A DNA stretch of 64,000 bases from Sodalis sp. dw_96 (lineage in GTDB: Bacteria; Pseudomonadota; Gammaproteobacteria; Enterobacterales; Enterobacteriaceae): NCBI RefSeq assembly GCF_018449575.1, contig NZ_JAAVUT010000003.1:186001-250000 (forward strand), in the 5' to 3' direction. The notes beneath the pieces are model-generated. The model did not search any database. It had not been told where the DNA came from and saw nothing but the letters and a program-made list of their open reading frames with translations. Every line of letters begins with the position of its first letter. The stretch's first letter is position 1. Below, piece after piece: positions 28,701-37,459 of this stretch. The translations under genes and the position numbers were made by a program.

Positions 28701-28985
28701 AAATTTCAGGGTAATGCCGGACGCGCCGCCGGAGCTGGTGGAATACATCTGACTCAGGCCGGCCATCTGGCCCAGCTGTCGCTCCAGCGGGGCGGTTACC
28801 GCGGACGCCATCACATCCGGACTGGCGCCGGGATAAAGCGTGGTGACCTGGATAGTGGGATAATCCACCTGCGGCAACGCGGAGGTGGGCAGCAGCTTAT
28901 AGGCGAAAATCCCGGCAATCAATACGCCGATCATCAGCAGGATCGTGGCAACCGGACGCTCAATAAATAGTCGGGATGGATTCAT
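25752..28985 (-). CDS. mdtB: RND efflux transporter, MdtB type, with Ser/Thr-rich insertion
   Basis: First RND subunit of the pump (1077 aa, against about 1040 for E. coli MdtB). The N terminus [18 protein letters not shown] and the TM4 DD pair in [15 protein letters not shown] are present. The extra length is mostly a run of about 48 residues consisting almost only of Ser, Thr and Gly, near residues 776-823 in the second periplasmic loop (DNA 26516-26660). The ATG overlaps the end of the MdtA-type gene by 4 nt. The reading frame is otherwise intact. Confidence 0.9.
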   Translation of the reverse strand: MNPSRLFIERPVATILLMIGVLIAGIFAYKLLPTSALPQVDYPTIQVTTLYPGASPDVMASAVTAPLERQLGQMAGLSQMYSTSSGGASGITLKFSLDLSLDVAEQEVQAAINAANSLLPDDLPNPPTYKKVNPADTAVITLAATSDTLPLIKVQDLVNTRIALKLSQISGVGMVTLAGGHQPAIRVRMDPRALAARNLTLEDVNTLIGNSNVNGSKGGFDGKHHSITIDANDQLRTAAQYGNLILSYQNGAALRLRDIAQIDEAEENIYQSAWANRQPAIIISVQRQPGANVISVVDAIKAQLPALQAALPDGVKVTVLSDQTQTIRASISDVQFELLLSVALVVMVTFLFLRNLAATLIPSIAVPLSLVGTFGVMYLAGFSLNNLSLMALTVATGFVIDDAIVVVENISRRLEDGETPMQAALNGSAQIGFTIISLTFSLIAVLIPLLFMGDVVGRLFREFAITLAVSILVSMVVSLTLTPMLCGYLLHHIPEERQSRFNRKGGQIFDRMIAGYDRLLSIVLDHQTITLLVALATLLFTALLYVIVPKGFFPTEDTGLIQGITIASQDVSFNEMATRQQRLADVILKNPSVASLSSTIGIDGNNTSLNSGRLQINLKPFADRDLRAEDIIPQLTAAAQKVAGIRLYLQSAQDLTVNDQVTPSQYQFTLDDADSENLVNWTPRMVAALQAQPAFSDVVSNLQDQGQVAYVELNRDEAARYGITAADVDTALYNSFGQRLVSTIFTQSNQYRVVLEVEPKYQQSPASLDDIYLAAGSTSSTDSSTGTSTSSTSGSSTSSSSSSTSSSSTSSSTTSDSGSSSTTGMVKLTSIAHIHLRTGSLVYARLNQFPAVTLSFNLRDGYTLEDAQKAITRVSSQIKLPDTITLRYQGEASAFQSSTDNTLWLILAALLTMYVVLGILYESFIHPVTILSTLPSAAVGALLTLLFANTEFSLIALIGVILLIGIVKKNAIMMIDFALEAEHKQHLSPRDAIHQACLLRFRPIMMTTMAALLGALPLMLAHGSGAELRRPLGLVIVGGLIFSQVLTLFSTPVIYLGFDRLSQRSRQVWQRFGRQAR
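26548..26589. repeat. 15-bp tandem repeat encoding Ser/Thr run in the MdtB-type pump
   Basis: Two near-perfect 15-bp units (GTGCTGCTACTGCTC on the plus strand) preceded by a 12-bp partial unit. Because 15 and 12 bp are multiples of three, unit gain or loss would keep the frame. Confidence 0.8.
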
Positions 28986-30235
28986 TGCGCGGTCACGCTT
29001 TTATTCTGGAGGGTTTTATGCGCCGGAGCGCCGGCGGCGTCCTGGGCTTTTTCAGGCGTCGGCGCGGCGGTACCCACCGCTGCGCTGTTCACCACCGAGA
29101 CTTTACTGCCGGTCTTCAGACGATCGATTCCTTCGGTCACCACCCGATCATTCGGCGCGACGCCGGAAAGAATGGCCTGCATATCGTCGCCGAAGACCGG
29201 CCCGGCCTTAACCGCCTGCCGTACCACGGTATTGTCGGCCTTGATGATATAAACAAAATCGCCGTCACTGCCAAGTTGCAGCGCCTGGGCGGGAATCACC
29301 GTCGCGTTTGCCAGCGTGCCGGTTTGTAAGCGGATGTTAACGAACTGGTTTGGGTACAACCGCTCGTCTTTATTATCAAAAACCGCCTTTAGCTTGATAC
29401 TACCGGTATCGCTGTCGATCTGATTACTGATAAAATTAAGCTTGCCTTGAGCCAATACCGTGATCCCGTCTTGATCAATCGCGGTGGCGGGCAGGCCGTT
29501 GCCCTGGTGCAGGGCCTTCAACAGGGTCTGCAAATAGACCTGCGGCACGCTGAAGGTTGCCGCGATGGGCTGGGTTTGGGTAAGGGTTACAATTCCCGTG
29601 GTATCGCTGCTGTGCACCATATTGCCGGGGTCCACCAGACGCAATCCCGCCCGGCCGGACAGGGGCGCGGTGATGCGGGCGTACTCCAGATCCAGTTTAG
29701 CGGCGTCAATTTGCGCCTGGTCGGCTTTGATGGCGCCGAGATATTGGCCCACGGTGGCGGTCTGGGTGTCCAAATCCTGCCGGGCCAGGGAATCTTGCGC
29801 AAACAGCGTCTTGTAGCGCGCCAGGGTCAACTGGGCGCTTTTCAGCAGAGCCTGGTTTTGCGCCAGGGAGCCCTGATACTGCTCAAGGGTAGCCTGATAG
29901 CCGCGGGGATCAATTTGCGCCAGCAGCTGGCCTTTGGCCACCTGCTGGCCTTCGATGAAATACACCGCCATTAATTGGCCGTCCACCCTGCTGGTGACGG
30001 TCACCGTGGCATTGGCGACCACCGTGCCCAGCGCAGAAAGATACTCCGGTACATCCGCTTGTCGCGCCACGCCGCTATGCACCGGCGTGGCGAGGTCCAT
30101 ACCCGGCTTGCCGCGCCCATCCCCGGCGGGGTGGCGAATGAAGAAATAAAAAACCAGAAAGGCGATGAACAATAACAGAACTAATAGCAGGATGACGTTA
30201 CGCCATTTAATTTTAGAGGCAGAATGGGTTTTCAT
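28982..30235 (-). CDS. mdtA: Periplasmic adaptor (membrane fusion protein), MdtA type
   Basis: HlyD/RND-type adaptor (417 aa). One N-terminal membrane anchor ([20 protein letters not shown], about residues 13-32), a biotinyl-lipoyl half ([31 protein letters not shown]) around a helical hairpin, then beta-barrel and membrane-proximal domains ([10 protein letters not shown]). The start is set at ATG 30235 on family length; an ATG 9 codons upstream is possible. First gene of the mdtA-mdtB-mdtC-channel operon. The promoter should lie in the large gap toward hilA. No BaeSR-type regulator is adjacent. Confidence 0.88.
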   Translation of the reverse strand: MKTHSASKIKWRNVILLLVLLLFIAFLVFYFFIRHPAGDGRGKPGMDLATPVHSGVARQADVPEYLSALGTVVANATVTVTSRVDGQLMAVYFIEGQQVAKGQLLAQIDPRGYQATLEQYQGSLAQNQALLKSAQLTLARYKTLFAQDSLARQDLDTQTATVGQYLGAIKADQAQIDAAKLDLEYARITAPLSGRAGLRLVDPGNMVHSSDTTGIVTLTQTQPIAATFSVPQVYLQTLLKALHQGNGLPATAIDQDGITVLAQGKLNFISNQIDSDTGSIKLKAVFDNKDERLYPNQFVNIRLQTGTLANATVIPAQALQLGSDGDFVYIIKADNTVVRQAVKAGPVFGDDMQAILSGVAPNDRVVTEGIDRLKTGSKVSVVNSAAVGTAAPTPEKAQDAAGAPAHKTLQNKSVTAQ

Positions 30236-31321
30236 GTGATACTTGCGGCCAAAGGCGGTCATAAGTTAAATGATTCAACAAGGATAAAGTATTTTACTGC
30301 TGGTTACTGTAAAAGTTTTGACAAAAACCATTTCACTTCCCTTAGATTGAGGGCGCCATCCGGGCTTTCTTGCGCAGATCTGCCGCCGCTGCTGATGAGG
30401 GTCTGTAAAAGAAACGTTAGGATCCTATAAGTGGAGTGAATCAATTCTCAGCCTAATTGGGCGCAACGTATATAATGCAGTTAAGTATATTGTCAACAGA
30501 GGGTAGTAGCCGCATAAAAAAAATCTTCGTAAATATCTGATATTTATAGTCAATTTTTGTGGTTTCCGCTGACCCCTCTCGCTTCAATCCCTTGTTTATG
30601 TGAGGCTTTATTTTTTGGCCCGCGTTTCCCCCTATCAAACATCTTCTTGGCTGCCGCGGCTCATTATTATTATGAGATTAAAAAAATGTTAAAAAAATGA
30701 TTTTTTTTGCGGATTTAATGTATAATCCAGCCCGGTTTTATTCTTAAATATCTCCGTTTCTCCGCGCAGACAATTTCTGATGCCATAACTTTACACTTGT
30801 CAATTGTGCTTAATTTGACCGTAAGCATACTCACTATATACTCAACTCAAAATGTGAATCAGCGTTCGGCCATTATCTATCAGGTGATTTTATCTGAATA
30901 GGGGTAAAGTATTAAGGTAAACTCTTTCAGAATAGCGAGTGGGGGAGACATCGATGGATTTCTGAGGCAAAATGTGCAGCGATTGTAAATGTATTATTTT
31001 ACATTTTTGATCTGCGCAGCAAAAGGAATGACTTTTTATCTGTAAGCTCTATTTAATATGTTTAATTGCGCAGGGGTAAGGTTGAATATATTCGCTTATC
31101 AATATCACATCATTGTTTTAGATAATTATTTCATAATGCTTAATAATTTGTGATAGCTTTATCCGCATGAGGCTCCTGATATAGAGTGAATTACACAGCC
31201 TGTACATAAATAAGAGTTAATTCGTTTCATTGATGAAGCATACACAAGATTTATCATATTCTTAGTTGAGCCATGGTAAATATTAGGCGTATATTAATTT
31301 CGTTAGGGGTGTTAAATCACG
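30236..31321. other. 1.1-kb AT-rich region at the left edge of the T3SS island
   Basis: No gene is supported. It separates the divergent mdtA and hilA genes and is markedly AT-rich. Visible items: an 8-bp perfect inverted repeat TAAATATC-T-GATATTTA at 30530-30546; a possible -10 hexamer TATAAT at 30721-30726; a TTGACA at 30319-30324. Salmonella hilA is controlled from a long AT-rich upstream region by HilD, HilC and H-NS, so a similar silencing or regulatory role is plausible but inferred. No tRNA or integrase was found here. Confidence 0.45.
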
Positions 31322-33058
31322 ATGACATCATTAAATGGACCGCTTACCGAGAAGTCCTTTCCTCTGCCCATCAAAGGGGTAAGGAAAGAGGTTATCAATC
31401 GAATCAGGGTGCAATACTCTTTTGGCGACTTTATTCTACAGCCCTCCCGCGTTTTGTTTCATAAAAGCAAGCAAATCAATATTTCACCCAAAGAACTAGG
31501 GGTGCTTATTTTACTGCTGGAATCCGCCGGGGAAGTGGTCACCAAAGAACAGATTATCAATGACGTCTGGTGCGGCGGCAACGTCGGCGAGGAGTCCCTG
31601 ACCCGGTGTATTTATGTCTTGCGACGCATATTGCAGGAGGGTAAACATCAACGCTTTATCGATACGGTTTACGGTAAAGGGTATCGTTTTTCCCTGCCGG
31701 TGACCAAGGTTGTCCCGGTCGAGCGGCCGGTCTCCGCCAGCTGTATTTTCGCCGTACTGCCTTTTAAACTGAACAGCCAGCCGCAAGCGCTGGGCCTGCA
31801 TGATGCCATCGTGCAGGAAATGTCCGGGTATGCGTCGGCGGGACTGCACGTTTTGCCGTCTTCCATGACACTCAACTGCGGTTCCATGCTCACCACCCTG
31901 GACATGTTGGAAAAAATCCGTCCCGATTTTTACCTCACCGGCTATGAATTGCAGCTGTCGGACGGGCCTTGCCTGCGTATGGAACTTATCCGGGCCCATG
32001 ATCACGTGGTCATGCACCGCACCGGCATCGCCCTGGGCAATCCGCCGTCCGCTGATAATATCAATGCGCTGTTGAAACCCCTTCTCCTGGGGCAAATCTC
32101 CTGCCTGCGGAACCGGCGGGAAAGTGCGGCAACCCCACAGGGAAAGAGCGAACCGGCCATGATGTTGCGGCAGGGGCGCGAGGCCTTCCTGCAATATACC
32201 CCGCAGAGTCTGACCCTGGCCCTCTCTTTGTTCCAGCAATGCCGGCAGCGGTTGCCGGAGGATATGGATGTCCTGTGCCATTTGGCGGAGTGCTATTTCG
32301 CTCTGGGGCAAATGGGAATGCAGGGACTGGACAGCGCACTGCATGAGTGCGGCGCGCTGGTGGCGACGATCTTGGCGCAGGCGCCCCGGCATTCCCTGGC
32401 GCTGGCGCTGAGGGGAGTATTGCATGGTTTGAACGCCGAATTAGGCCAGGCGGCGGAGATGTTCCGCACCGCCCTGACGCTGTCGGCGGAAAATCCGTCG
32501 GTAAAGTATTATTACGCCTGGCATTTGTTTTTGGTGGGTGAAATCAAACGGGCGCGGCATTTCGCCCAGCAGGCCCATGAACTGCTGCCGGCAATGACGG
32601 CAATGCAGATATTGATGATGTGGCTGGCCTACTGCGACGGTGACGCCGCCGCCGCCCTGCGGATTACCGATGGGCAATCGGACGAGGCCATGTGGCATCC
32701 GGTCCTGCTGAGCATGAAAGCGGTTATTCTATGTACCGAAGGACAGCCGCGCCGCGCCAAGGAACTGATCGATCACCTGCGGCATGGCAGTGAAAGGGAC
32801 GGGATTGTCTTTTTTAATACCCTTTACGCCCGTCTGTTTTCCCAACCCGCCGCCGCGGATACGGCGCAATTCGCCCATATGATGACACAACCGGAGCATC
32901 CCATGCCTTCGGCGCTGCTGCCGGTGATTATGCAATGCCATGGGCTTCGTGCCGCCAAAAAATGGTACGACCGACTAACCAGCGCGTCTTCGCCCTGTTT
33001 GATGTTATGGCGTCACGATCCGCGGGTAAAACAGCTTTATGGCATGGCGGGGGAGTAA
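31322..33058 (+). CDS. hilA: HilA-like T3SS master regulator
   Basis: Transcription activator (578 aa; Salmonella HilA is 553). An OmpR/PhoB-type winged helix occupies roughly residues 28-130 (including ISPKELGVLILLLESAGEVV, EESLTRCIYVLRRIL and YGKGYRFSLPV). It is followed by an alpha/beta region and a TPR-like C-terminal half. By analogy it would activate the inv and prg promoters downstream. It directly precedes iagB by 10 nt, the same pairing as in SPI-1. ATG 31322 has an AGGGGTG element 12 nt upstream. About 25 residues precede the Salmonella-like start, so a later start is possible. Confidence 0.92.
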   Translation: MTSLNGPLTEKSFPLPIKGVRKEVINRIRVQYSFGDFILQPSRVLFHKSKQINISPKELGVLILLLESAGEVVTKEQIINDVWCGGNVGEESLTRCIYVLRRILQEGKHQRFIDTVYGKGYRFSLPVTKVVPVERPVSASCIFAVLPFKLNSQPQALGLHDAIVQEMSGYASAGLHVLPSSMTLNCGSMLTTLDMLEKIRPDFYLTGYELQLSDGPCLRMELIRAHDHVVMHRTGIALGNPPSADNINALLKPLLLGQISCLRNRRESAATPQGKSEPAMMLRQGREAFLQYTPQSLTLALSLFQQCRQRLPEDMDVLCHLAECYFALGQMGMQGLDSALHECGALVATILAQAPRHSLALALRGVLHGLNAELGQAAEMFRTALTLSAENPSVKYYYAWHLFLVGEIKRARHFAQQAHELLPAMTAMQILMMWLAYCDGDAAAALRITDGQSDEAMWHPVLLSMKAVILCTEGQPRRAKELIDHLRHGSERDGIVFFNTLYARLFSQPAAADTAQFAHMMTQPEHPMPSALLPVIMQCHGLRAAKKWYDRLTSASSPCLMLWRHDPRVKQLYGMAGE

Positions 33059-33068
33059 ACCTACCATC

Positions 33069-33533
33069 ATGTTAGTCCGTCGAACCCTCAGCCTGCTGTT
33101 GCTGCTGGCCTCCGCCCGTGCGTCCGCCACCTGCTGGAGCGATGCGGAGCGCCATTTTGGCATCGAAGCCCGATTATTGCAGGCCATAGCCATTACAGAA
33201 TCGAACATGAACCCCCGGGCCACGGGCATCAATAAGAACGGTAGCCATGATATCGGGCTGATGCAGATAAACAGTATTCATCTGCCCCGGTTGAAAACAT
33301 TGGGCATTGATGAACAACTGCTCTATGACAACAGCTGCCTTTCCGTCATGGTGGGGGCGTCGGTATTGGCGGATATGATGAAAGTCTATGGTTATTCCTG
33401 GGAGGCGGTAGGCGCTTACAATGCCGGTACAGCCGCCGATCGGCGGGAACTGCGGCGGCGTTATGCCAAACGGGTCTGGGATCGCTATGCGAAACTTCCT
33501 GCCGCCGGTCCGGCCACAATGCCGCCGGGTTGA
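33069..33533 (+). CDS. iagB: T3SS-associated lytic transglycosylase IagB
   Basis: Peptidoglycan lytic transglycosylase of the IagB/IpgF family (154 aa) that opens the cell wall for the secretion apparatus. Signal peptide at residues 1-20, catalytic Glu44 in AITESNMNP, then GLMQIN and the GAYNAGT motif of the SLT fold. ATG 33069 is preferred over an earlier in-frame ATG at 33039 that would lie within hilA and add charged residues before the signal peptide. Confidence 0.92.
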   Translation: MLVRRTLSLLLLLASARASATCWSDAERHFGIEARLLQAIAITESNMNPRATGINKNGSHDIGLMQINSIHLPRLKTLGIDEQLLYDNSCLSVMVGASVLADMMKVYGYSWEAVGAYNAGTAADRRELRRRYAKRVWDRYAKLPAAGPATMPPG

Positions 33534-33805
33534 TCTTCCAGGTCGTAAAAATAGGGAGTGAAAGTTTATTTGTAAAGGAAATGACTAATGCTCATAACTA
33601 AATTTAGCTAAAAATAAAAATCAAGTAATAAATTTGAGTTGCTAAACATATTGACCGTGAAGGACTGCGTTAATTGCCCTGACGCGATCGGGCGGCGAAT
33701 ATATTTACTCGTTGTTTAACTATTCTTTTGTCTTATGAAAAAACCAATTTTTATACCATGAATCAGATTCCCATCATGATTTCTCAAAAATAGATAGGCA
33801 TCATA

Positions 33806-34615
33806 ATGAATGTAAAGGTAAACCAAAGACGAGCAGGGCGAATAATGAACAGCGAAAATATTATTGCTCCCGAAAGACTGCTTGTGAAGACCTTCAAAGA
33901 AGGTATTAGTTCACCCACCTGCTGGTTGGTGGAAACCGGTGAAAACGTATGCCGCGTAGATTTTCAATGGGGAGATGAAAAAACTTATCTTGAACTGGCC
34001 TGCGGTTGGCGCGGCATATTGCTGATGAATCGGGTCAATGTCGGGGTGATATCCGGCGCGGTGAAACAGCAGGAATTACCTTTATTTGCCTTGGTTAAAT
34101 TGCAGGTCTTTATTGATGAATCAAAAAGCCTGACGTTGAAATATGAACAGCCGCAGCATTGGGAGTCTATCGAACTTAATAATTATCCGCATATCACTTC
34201 CTTTAGCGATGTGGAGCGCTGGTTATTAACGCAGAACCACCAACTGCCAATGGAAATGGCGACCCTGGCTTCCTTTTTGCGCCGAACGGAATGGTATTGG
34301 TTGATCCGGTTTTTGCTCAATGAATCGGTTAATAACGGCAAGCTGCATGAACTGGGAGCGCGTTACGGCTTGTCCTATTCCCACTTCCGGCGTTTATGCC
34401 GTAATGCATTGGGTAATTCAGCGAAAAGCGAATTGCGCGGCTGGCGCATCGCCAGAGCGTTACTGGATGTGGTTGAAGAGGGTCAAAGCTTGACCCAGGT
34501 CGCCATGCGATACGGCTATGCCTCATCTTCGCATCTTTCAAATGACATCAGGGATGCGTTCGGTGTCTCACCCAGAGGTCTATGGAACATGATCAACAAG
34601 AAATCGGAAAAATGA
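33806..34615 (+). CDS. invF: InvF-like AraC-family activator
   Basis: AraC-type regulator (269 aa) with the C-terminal double helix-turn-helix at about residues 165-262 (LGARYGLSYSHFRRLCR and VAMRYGYASSSHLSND). In SPI-1, InvF acts with the chaperone SicA to activate effector and translocon promoters. It starts the inv block; its TGA overlaps the invG ATG. An internal ATG at 33845 is an alternative start. The 270-bp gap before it should carry the HilA-dependent promoter. Confidence 0.92.
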   Translation: MNVKVNQRRAGRIMNSENIIAPERLLVKTFKEGISSPTCWLVETGENVCRVDFQWGDEKTYLELACGWRGILLMNRVNVGVISGAVKQQELPLFALVKLQVFIDESKSLTLKYEQPQHWESIELNNYPHITSFSDVERWLLTQNHQLPMEMATLASFLRRTEWYWLIRFLLNESVNNGKLHELGARYGLSYSHFRRLCRNALGNSAKSELRGWRIARALLDVVEEGQSLTQVAMRYGYASSSHLSNDIRDAFGVSPRGLWNMINKKSEK

Positions 34616-36321
34616 AATCGTTACGATATTTTAAATTGACATTTATTTCATGGTGCCTGGCCTGCGGTCTATTATCCGTCCCCTTGCAGGCGGCGCCTCT
34701 TGCCGGCGGTAAAGGCGCCGATACCGAAGGCTATATCGCCAATAAAGACGGTCTGAAAATATTTTTCGACGCATTATCCTCGCGCCTCGGCAAGCCGGTG
34801 ATCGTCAGCAAGCTTGCGGCGCGCAAGCAAATCAGCGGCGAATTTGATTTCAGCCAGCCGCAAGCGTTGCTGGAACAGATATCCCAACAGCTGGGGTTAA
34901 TCTGGTATCACGACGGTCAGGCCATTTATGTATATGACGCCGGCGAAATGCGCAACTCGGTCATGTCGCTGCGCAATACCTCTTTCAGCGCCGTGAATAA
35001 TTTCCTGCGCAATTCAAAGCTCTACGATGAGCGTTATGCGCTGCGCGGCGATGACAACAGCGGCACATTCTACGTTTCCGGACCGCCGGTTTATGTGGAC
35101 CTGGTGTTAAATACCGCCAAGTTTATGGATGAACAGCCCGAAACGGTGGGCGGCAGCGAGAAAACCGCGGTAATTCGTCTGAGCAATACCTTTGTCGTTG
35201 ACCGCACCTATGAATCACGTGGTGAGAAAATCACCATTCCCGGTATCGCCACCGTGATAGATCAACTGCTGCACGGGGGAAACAAAAGCAGCGCTAAAGC
35301 GGTGCAGCCCCAGGTGTTGAACCTGGTGCCCGAGGCGATGCCGGCGCCGGCGATGCCGGCGTTCAACGGGGAGAATATCGGGGCGCGGGGTTTGGACTAC
35401 CAGCCCCGGTCAAGCCTGGCGGAAGCGCTGCGCGCCGAGGCAAGCACCGGCACCATCAACGTTATCGCCAATCCCGACACCAACAGTCTGCTGGTGAAGG
35501 GCACCCCCCGGCAGGTACAGCTGGTAACCAATCTGGTGTCGGCGCTGGATACCGCCAAACGCCATGTGGAGCTCTCGCTGTGGATAGTGGACCTGCAAAA
35601 AGAGGACCTGGATCAACTGGGCGTCGATTGGCAGGGCGGCGTCAGAATCGGCAGCCAATTGGCCGCCACCTTCAACCAGGGCTCCTATTCCACGCTGGAC
35701 GGCGGGCGCTTCGTCGCCTCCATCCAGGCCCTGTCGCAGAAAAAACGGGCCAATATCGTTTCCCGTCCGGTGGTGCTGACGCAGGAAAACGTGCCGGCGC
35801 TGTTTGACAATAACCGCACTTTTTATACCGAGCTGCTGGGCGAGCGGTTCGCCGATCTGCAGCACGTCACCTACGGCACCATGATAAGCGTGTTGCCGCG
35901 CTTCGCCGCCGACGGGCAGATAGAGATGGTGCTGAATATCGAAGACGGCAATGAAATACCGCAAAATGACGAATCGGCTCACGCGCTGCTGCCGAAAGTC
36001 GGCCGCACCCATATCAGCACCGTGGCCCGGGTACCAAAAGGCAAAAGCCTGCTGGTGGGCGGCTATACGCGGGATGAAACCAGCGGCAAGGTAGGGAAAA
36101 TACCGGTGCTGGGCAGTATCCCCCTTATCGGCGGTTTGTTCCGCTACAAACAGGAGAGCCAGTCCAATACCGTGCGGATTTTCCTTATCCAGCCCCGTGA
36201 GATTACCGAACCCTTGTCGACGGACGCGGGGGAATTCGCACGGGGACAAACCGGCAGCCGCGAGAACGACCATTTACCCGATTGGTCGCGCAATTACCTG
36301 GATAGTCAAAAATGGCGCTGA
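34612..36321 (+). CDS. invG: T3SS outer-membrane secretin InvG
   Basis: Secretin ring protein (569 aa; Salmonella InvG 562). Signal peptide at residues 1-27 (ends LQAAP), N0/N1/N3 domains, then the secretin domain with ARVPKGKSLLVGGYTRDE and VGKIPVLGSIPLIGGLFRYK near the C terminus. ATG 34612 overlaps the invF stop. The C-terminal tail after the secretin domain, where a pilotin binds in InvG, is present. It needs a pilotin; the lipoprotein at 59040 is a candidate. Confidence 0.95.
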   Translation: MKSLRYFKLTFISWCLACGLLSVPLQAAPLAGGKGADTEGYIANKDGLKIFFDALSSRLGKPVIVSKLAARKQISGEFDFSQPQALLEQISQQLGLIWYHDGQAIYVYDAGEMRNSVMSLRNTSFSAVNNFLRNSKLYDERYALRGDDNSGTFYVSGPPVYVDLVLNTAKFMDEQPETVGGSEKTAVIRLSNTFVVDRTYESRGEKITIPGIATVIDQLLHGGNKSSAKAVQPQVLNLVPEAMPAPAMPAFNGENIGARGLDYQPRSSLAEALRAEASTGTINVIANPDTNSLLVKGTPRQVQLVTNLVSALDTAKRHVELSLWIVDLQKEDLDQLGVDWQGGVRIGSQLAATFNQGSYSTLDGGRFVASIQALSQKKRANIVSRPVVLTQENVPALFDNNRTFYTELLGERFADLQHVTYGTMISVLPRFAADGQIEMVLNIEDGNEIPQNDESAHALLPKVGRTHISTVARVPKGKSLLVGGYTRDETSGKVGKIPVLGSIPLIGGLFRYKQESQSNTVRIFLIQPREITEPLSTDAGEFARGQTGSRENDHLPDWSRNYLDSQKWR

Positions 36322-37418
36322 GCATCAACAATCCTATGCCTCAACCCGCTGCTTACGGCAGTTCGGCGCAGGCGGATACGAAACCGCATACGGCGCCGAC
36401 AGCGGCGCACGCGATGGTCGATAATATTGAGGCTGAGGAAGCGCCGGTCGGACAGTTATTGAAGTTTCTCCAATCCAGCGACGAAATGTCGGCATTGGCG
36501 TCTCAGTTCGCCAATAGACGCCTGTTCGATAAAAAAGGGGAATCCCTGTCCGATGGGTTTGAACGGGTTCTGGAGGAAGACGCGATACCCAAGGCCAAAT
36601 CACTGTTGAAGGTCGCATCGGTAAAAGAAGAATCTCTGGTGAATCTGCTGCTTTACGCCCGTTCGATGTTTCCCGACGACAGCGATTTGATCATGGTGCT
36701 GCGGGAGCTTTTGCGTCACAAATCAAGCGAGACCATGAAGGAGAGGCTTAAAGCCCTGCTTGATGAAGTCGTGGCGCAAGCCAATCCCCGCGAGTCCAAA
36801 GCGGGCATCAATTGCGCGCTGAAAGCGCGCCTTTTCGGCCAGAAATACCTGGCGCTGAAACCGCCTTTATTGCGCAGGAGCTATCGTCGTTTTCTGCAAA
36901 ACGATCAGGACGCCATCGAAGATTACAAAGATTGGATTTCCATTTATGGTTATCAATATCGCGGCCCGGTACTGGATTTTATCAAATCGGCTCTGCTTAC
37001 GGATATTGATTCACAGGATCCCAGCTGTTCGAGGCTGGAATTCGGCTATCTGATCGGCAAGCTGAGCCAGCTTAAGCGGCTGCGCTCCGGCGATGAATTA
37101 TTTATAAAAAAATTAATGACTAATAGAGTCATCATTAACCTAAATAAAGGCGAGCCTGACTGGCTGATGCTGTTTTTTTCGCTACTGGAATATCCTGAAG
37201 AAATTAGCGAGCATCTTCACTTATTATTGGGCGATTCCTTTCTATTGGCTTACCATAGAGAGCGATCGACCATACTGCAAATAATCTATCAGGCTTGTAA
37301 ATCATTACCACATGAATTATTTGAATGTGCTGATTCGGCCTTTACGCTGCTCAAAAATTTGCAATCATTTGCCTCCATTGCTTATAAGCGTGAATTAATT
37401 GAAGGCAGAAGAAGATAA
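36312..37418 (+). CDS. invE: T3SS gatekeeper InvE
   Basis: Gatekeeper of the InvE/MxiC/YopN-TyeA family (368 aa; Salmonella InvE 372). It controls the switch between translocator and effector secretion at the cytoplasmic face. The N-terminal 70 residues are polar and disordered-looking; the rest is all-helical. The start overlaps invG by 10 bp. No internal break. Confidence 0.93.
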   Translation: MALSINNPMPQPAAYGSSAQADTKPHTAPTAAHAMVDNIEAEEAPVGQLLKFLQSSDEMSALASQFANRRLFDKKGESLSDGFERVLEEDAIPKAKSLLKVASVKEESLVNLLLYARSMFPDDSDLIMVLRELLRHKSSETMKERLKALLDEVVAQANPRESKAGINCALKARLFGQKYLALKPPLLRRSYRRFLQNDQDAIEDYKDWISIYGYQYRGPVLDFIKSALLTDIDSQDPSCSRLEFGYLIGKLSQLKRLRSGDELFIKKLMTNRVIINLNKGEPDWLMLFFSLLEYPEEISEHLHLLLGDSFLLAYHRERSTILQIIYQACKSLPHELFECADSAFTLLKNLQSFASIAYKRELIEGRRR

Positions 37419-37459
37419 TCCACAATCACTTATTAAGTAAATTGTAATGGAATAGTTAC

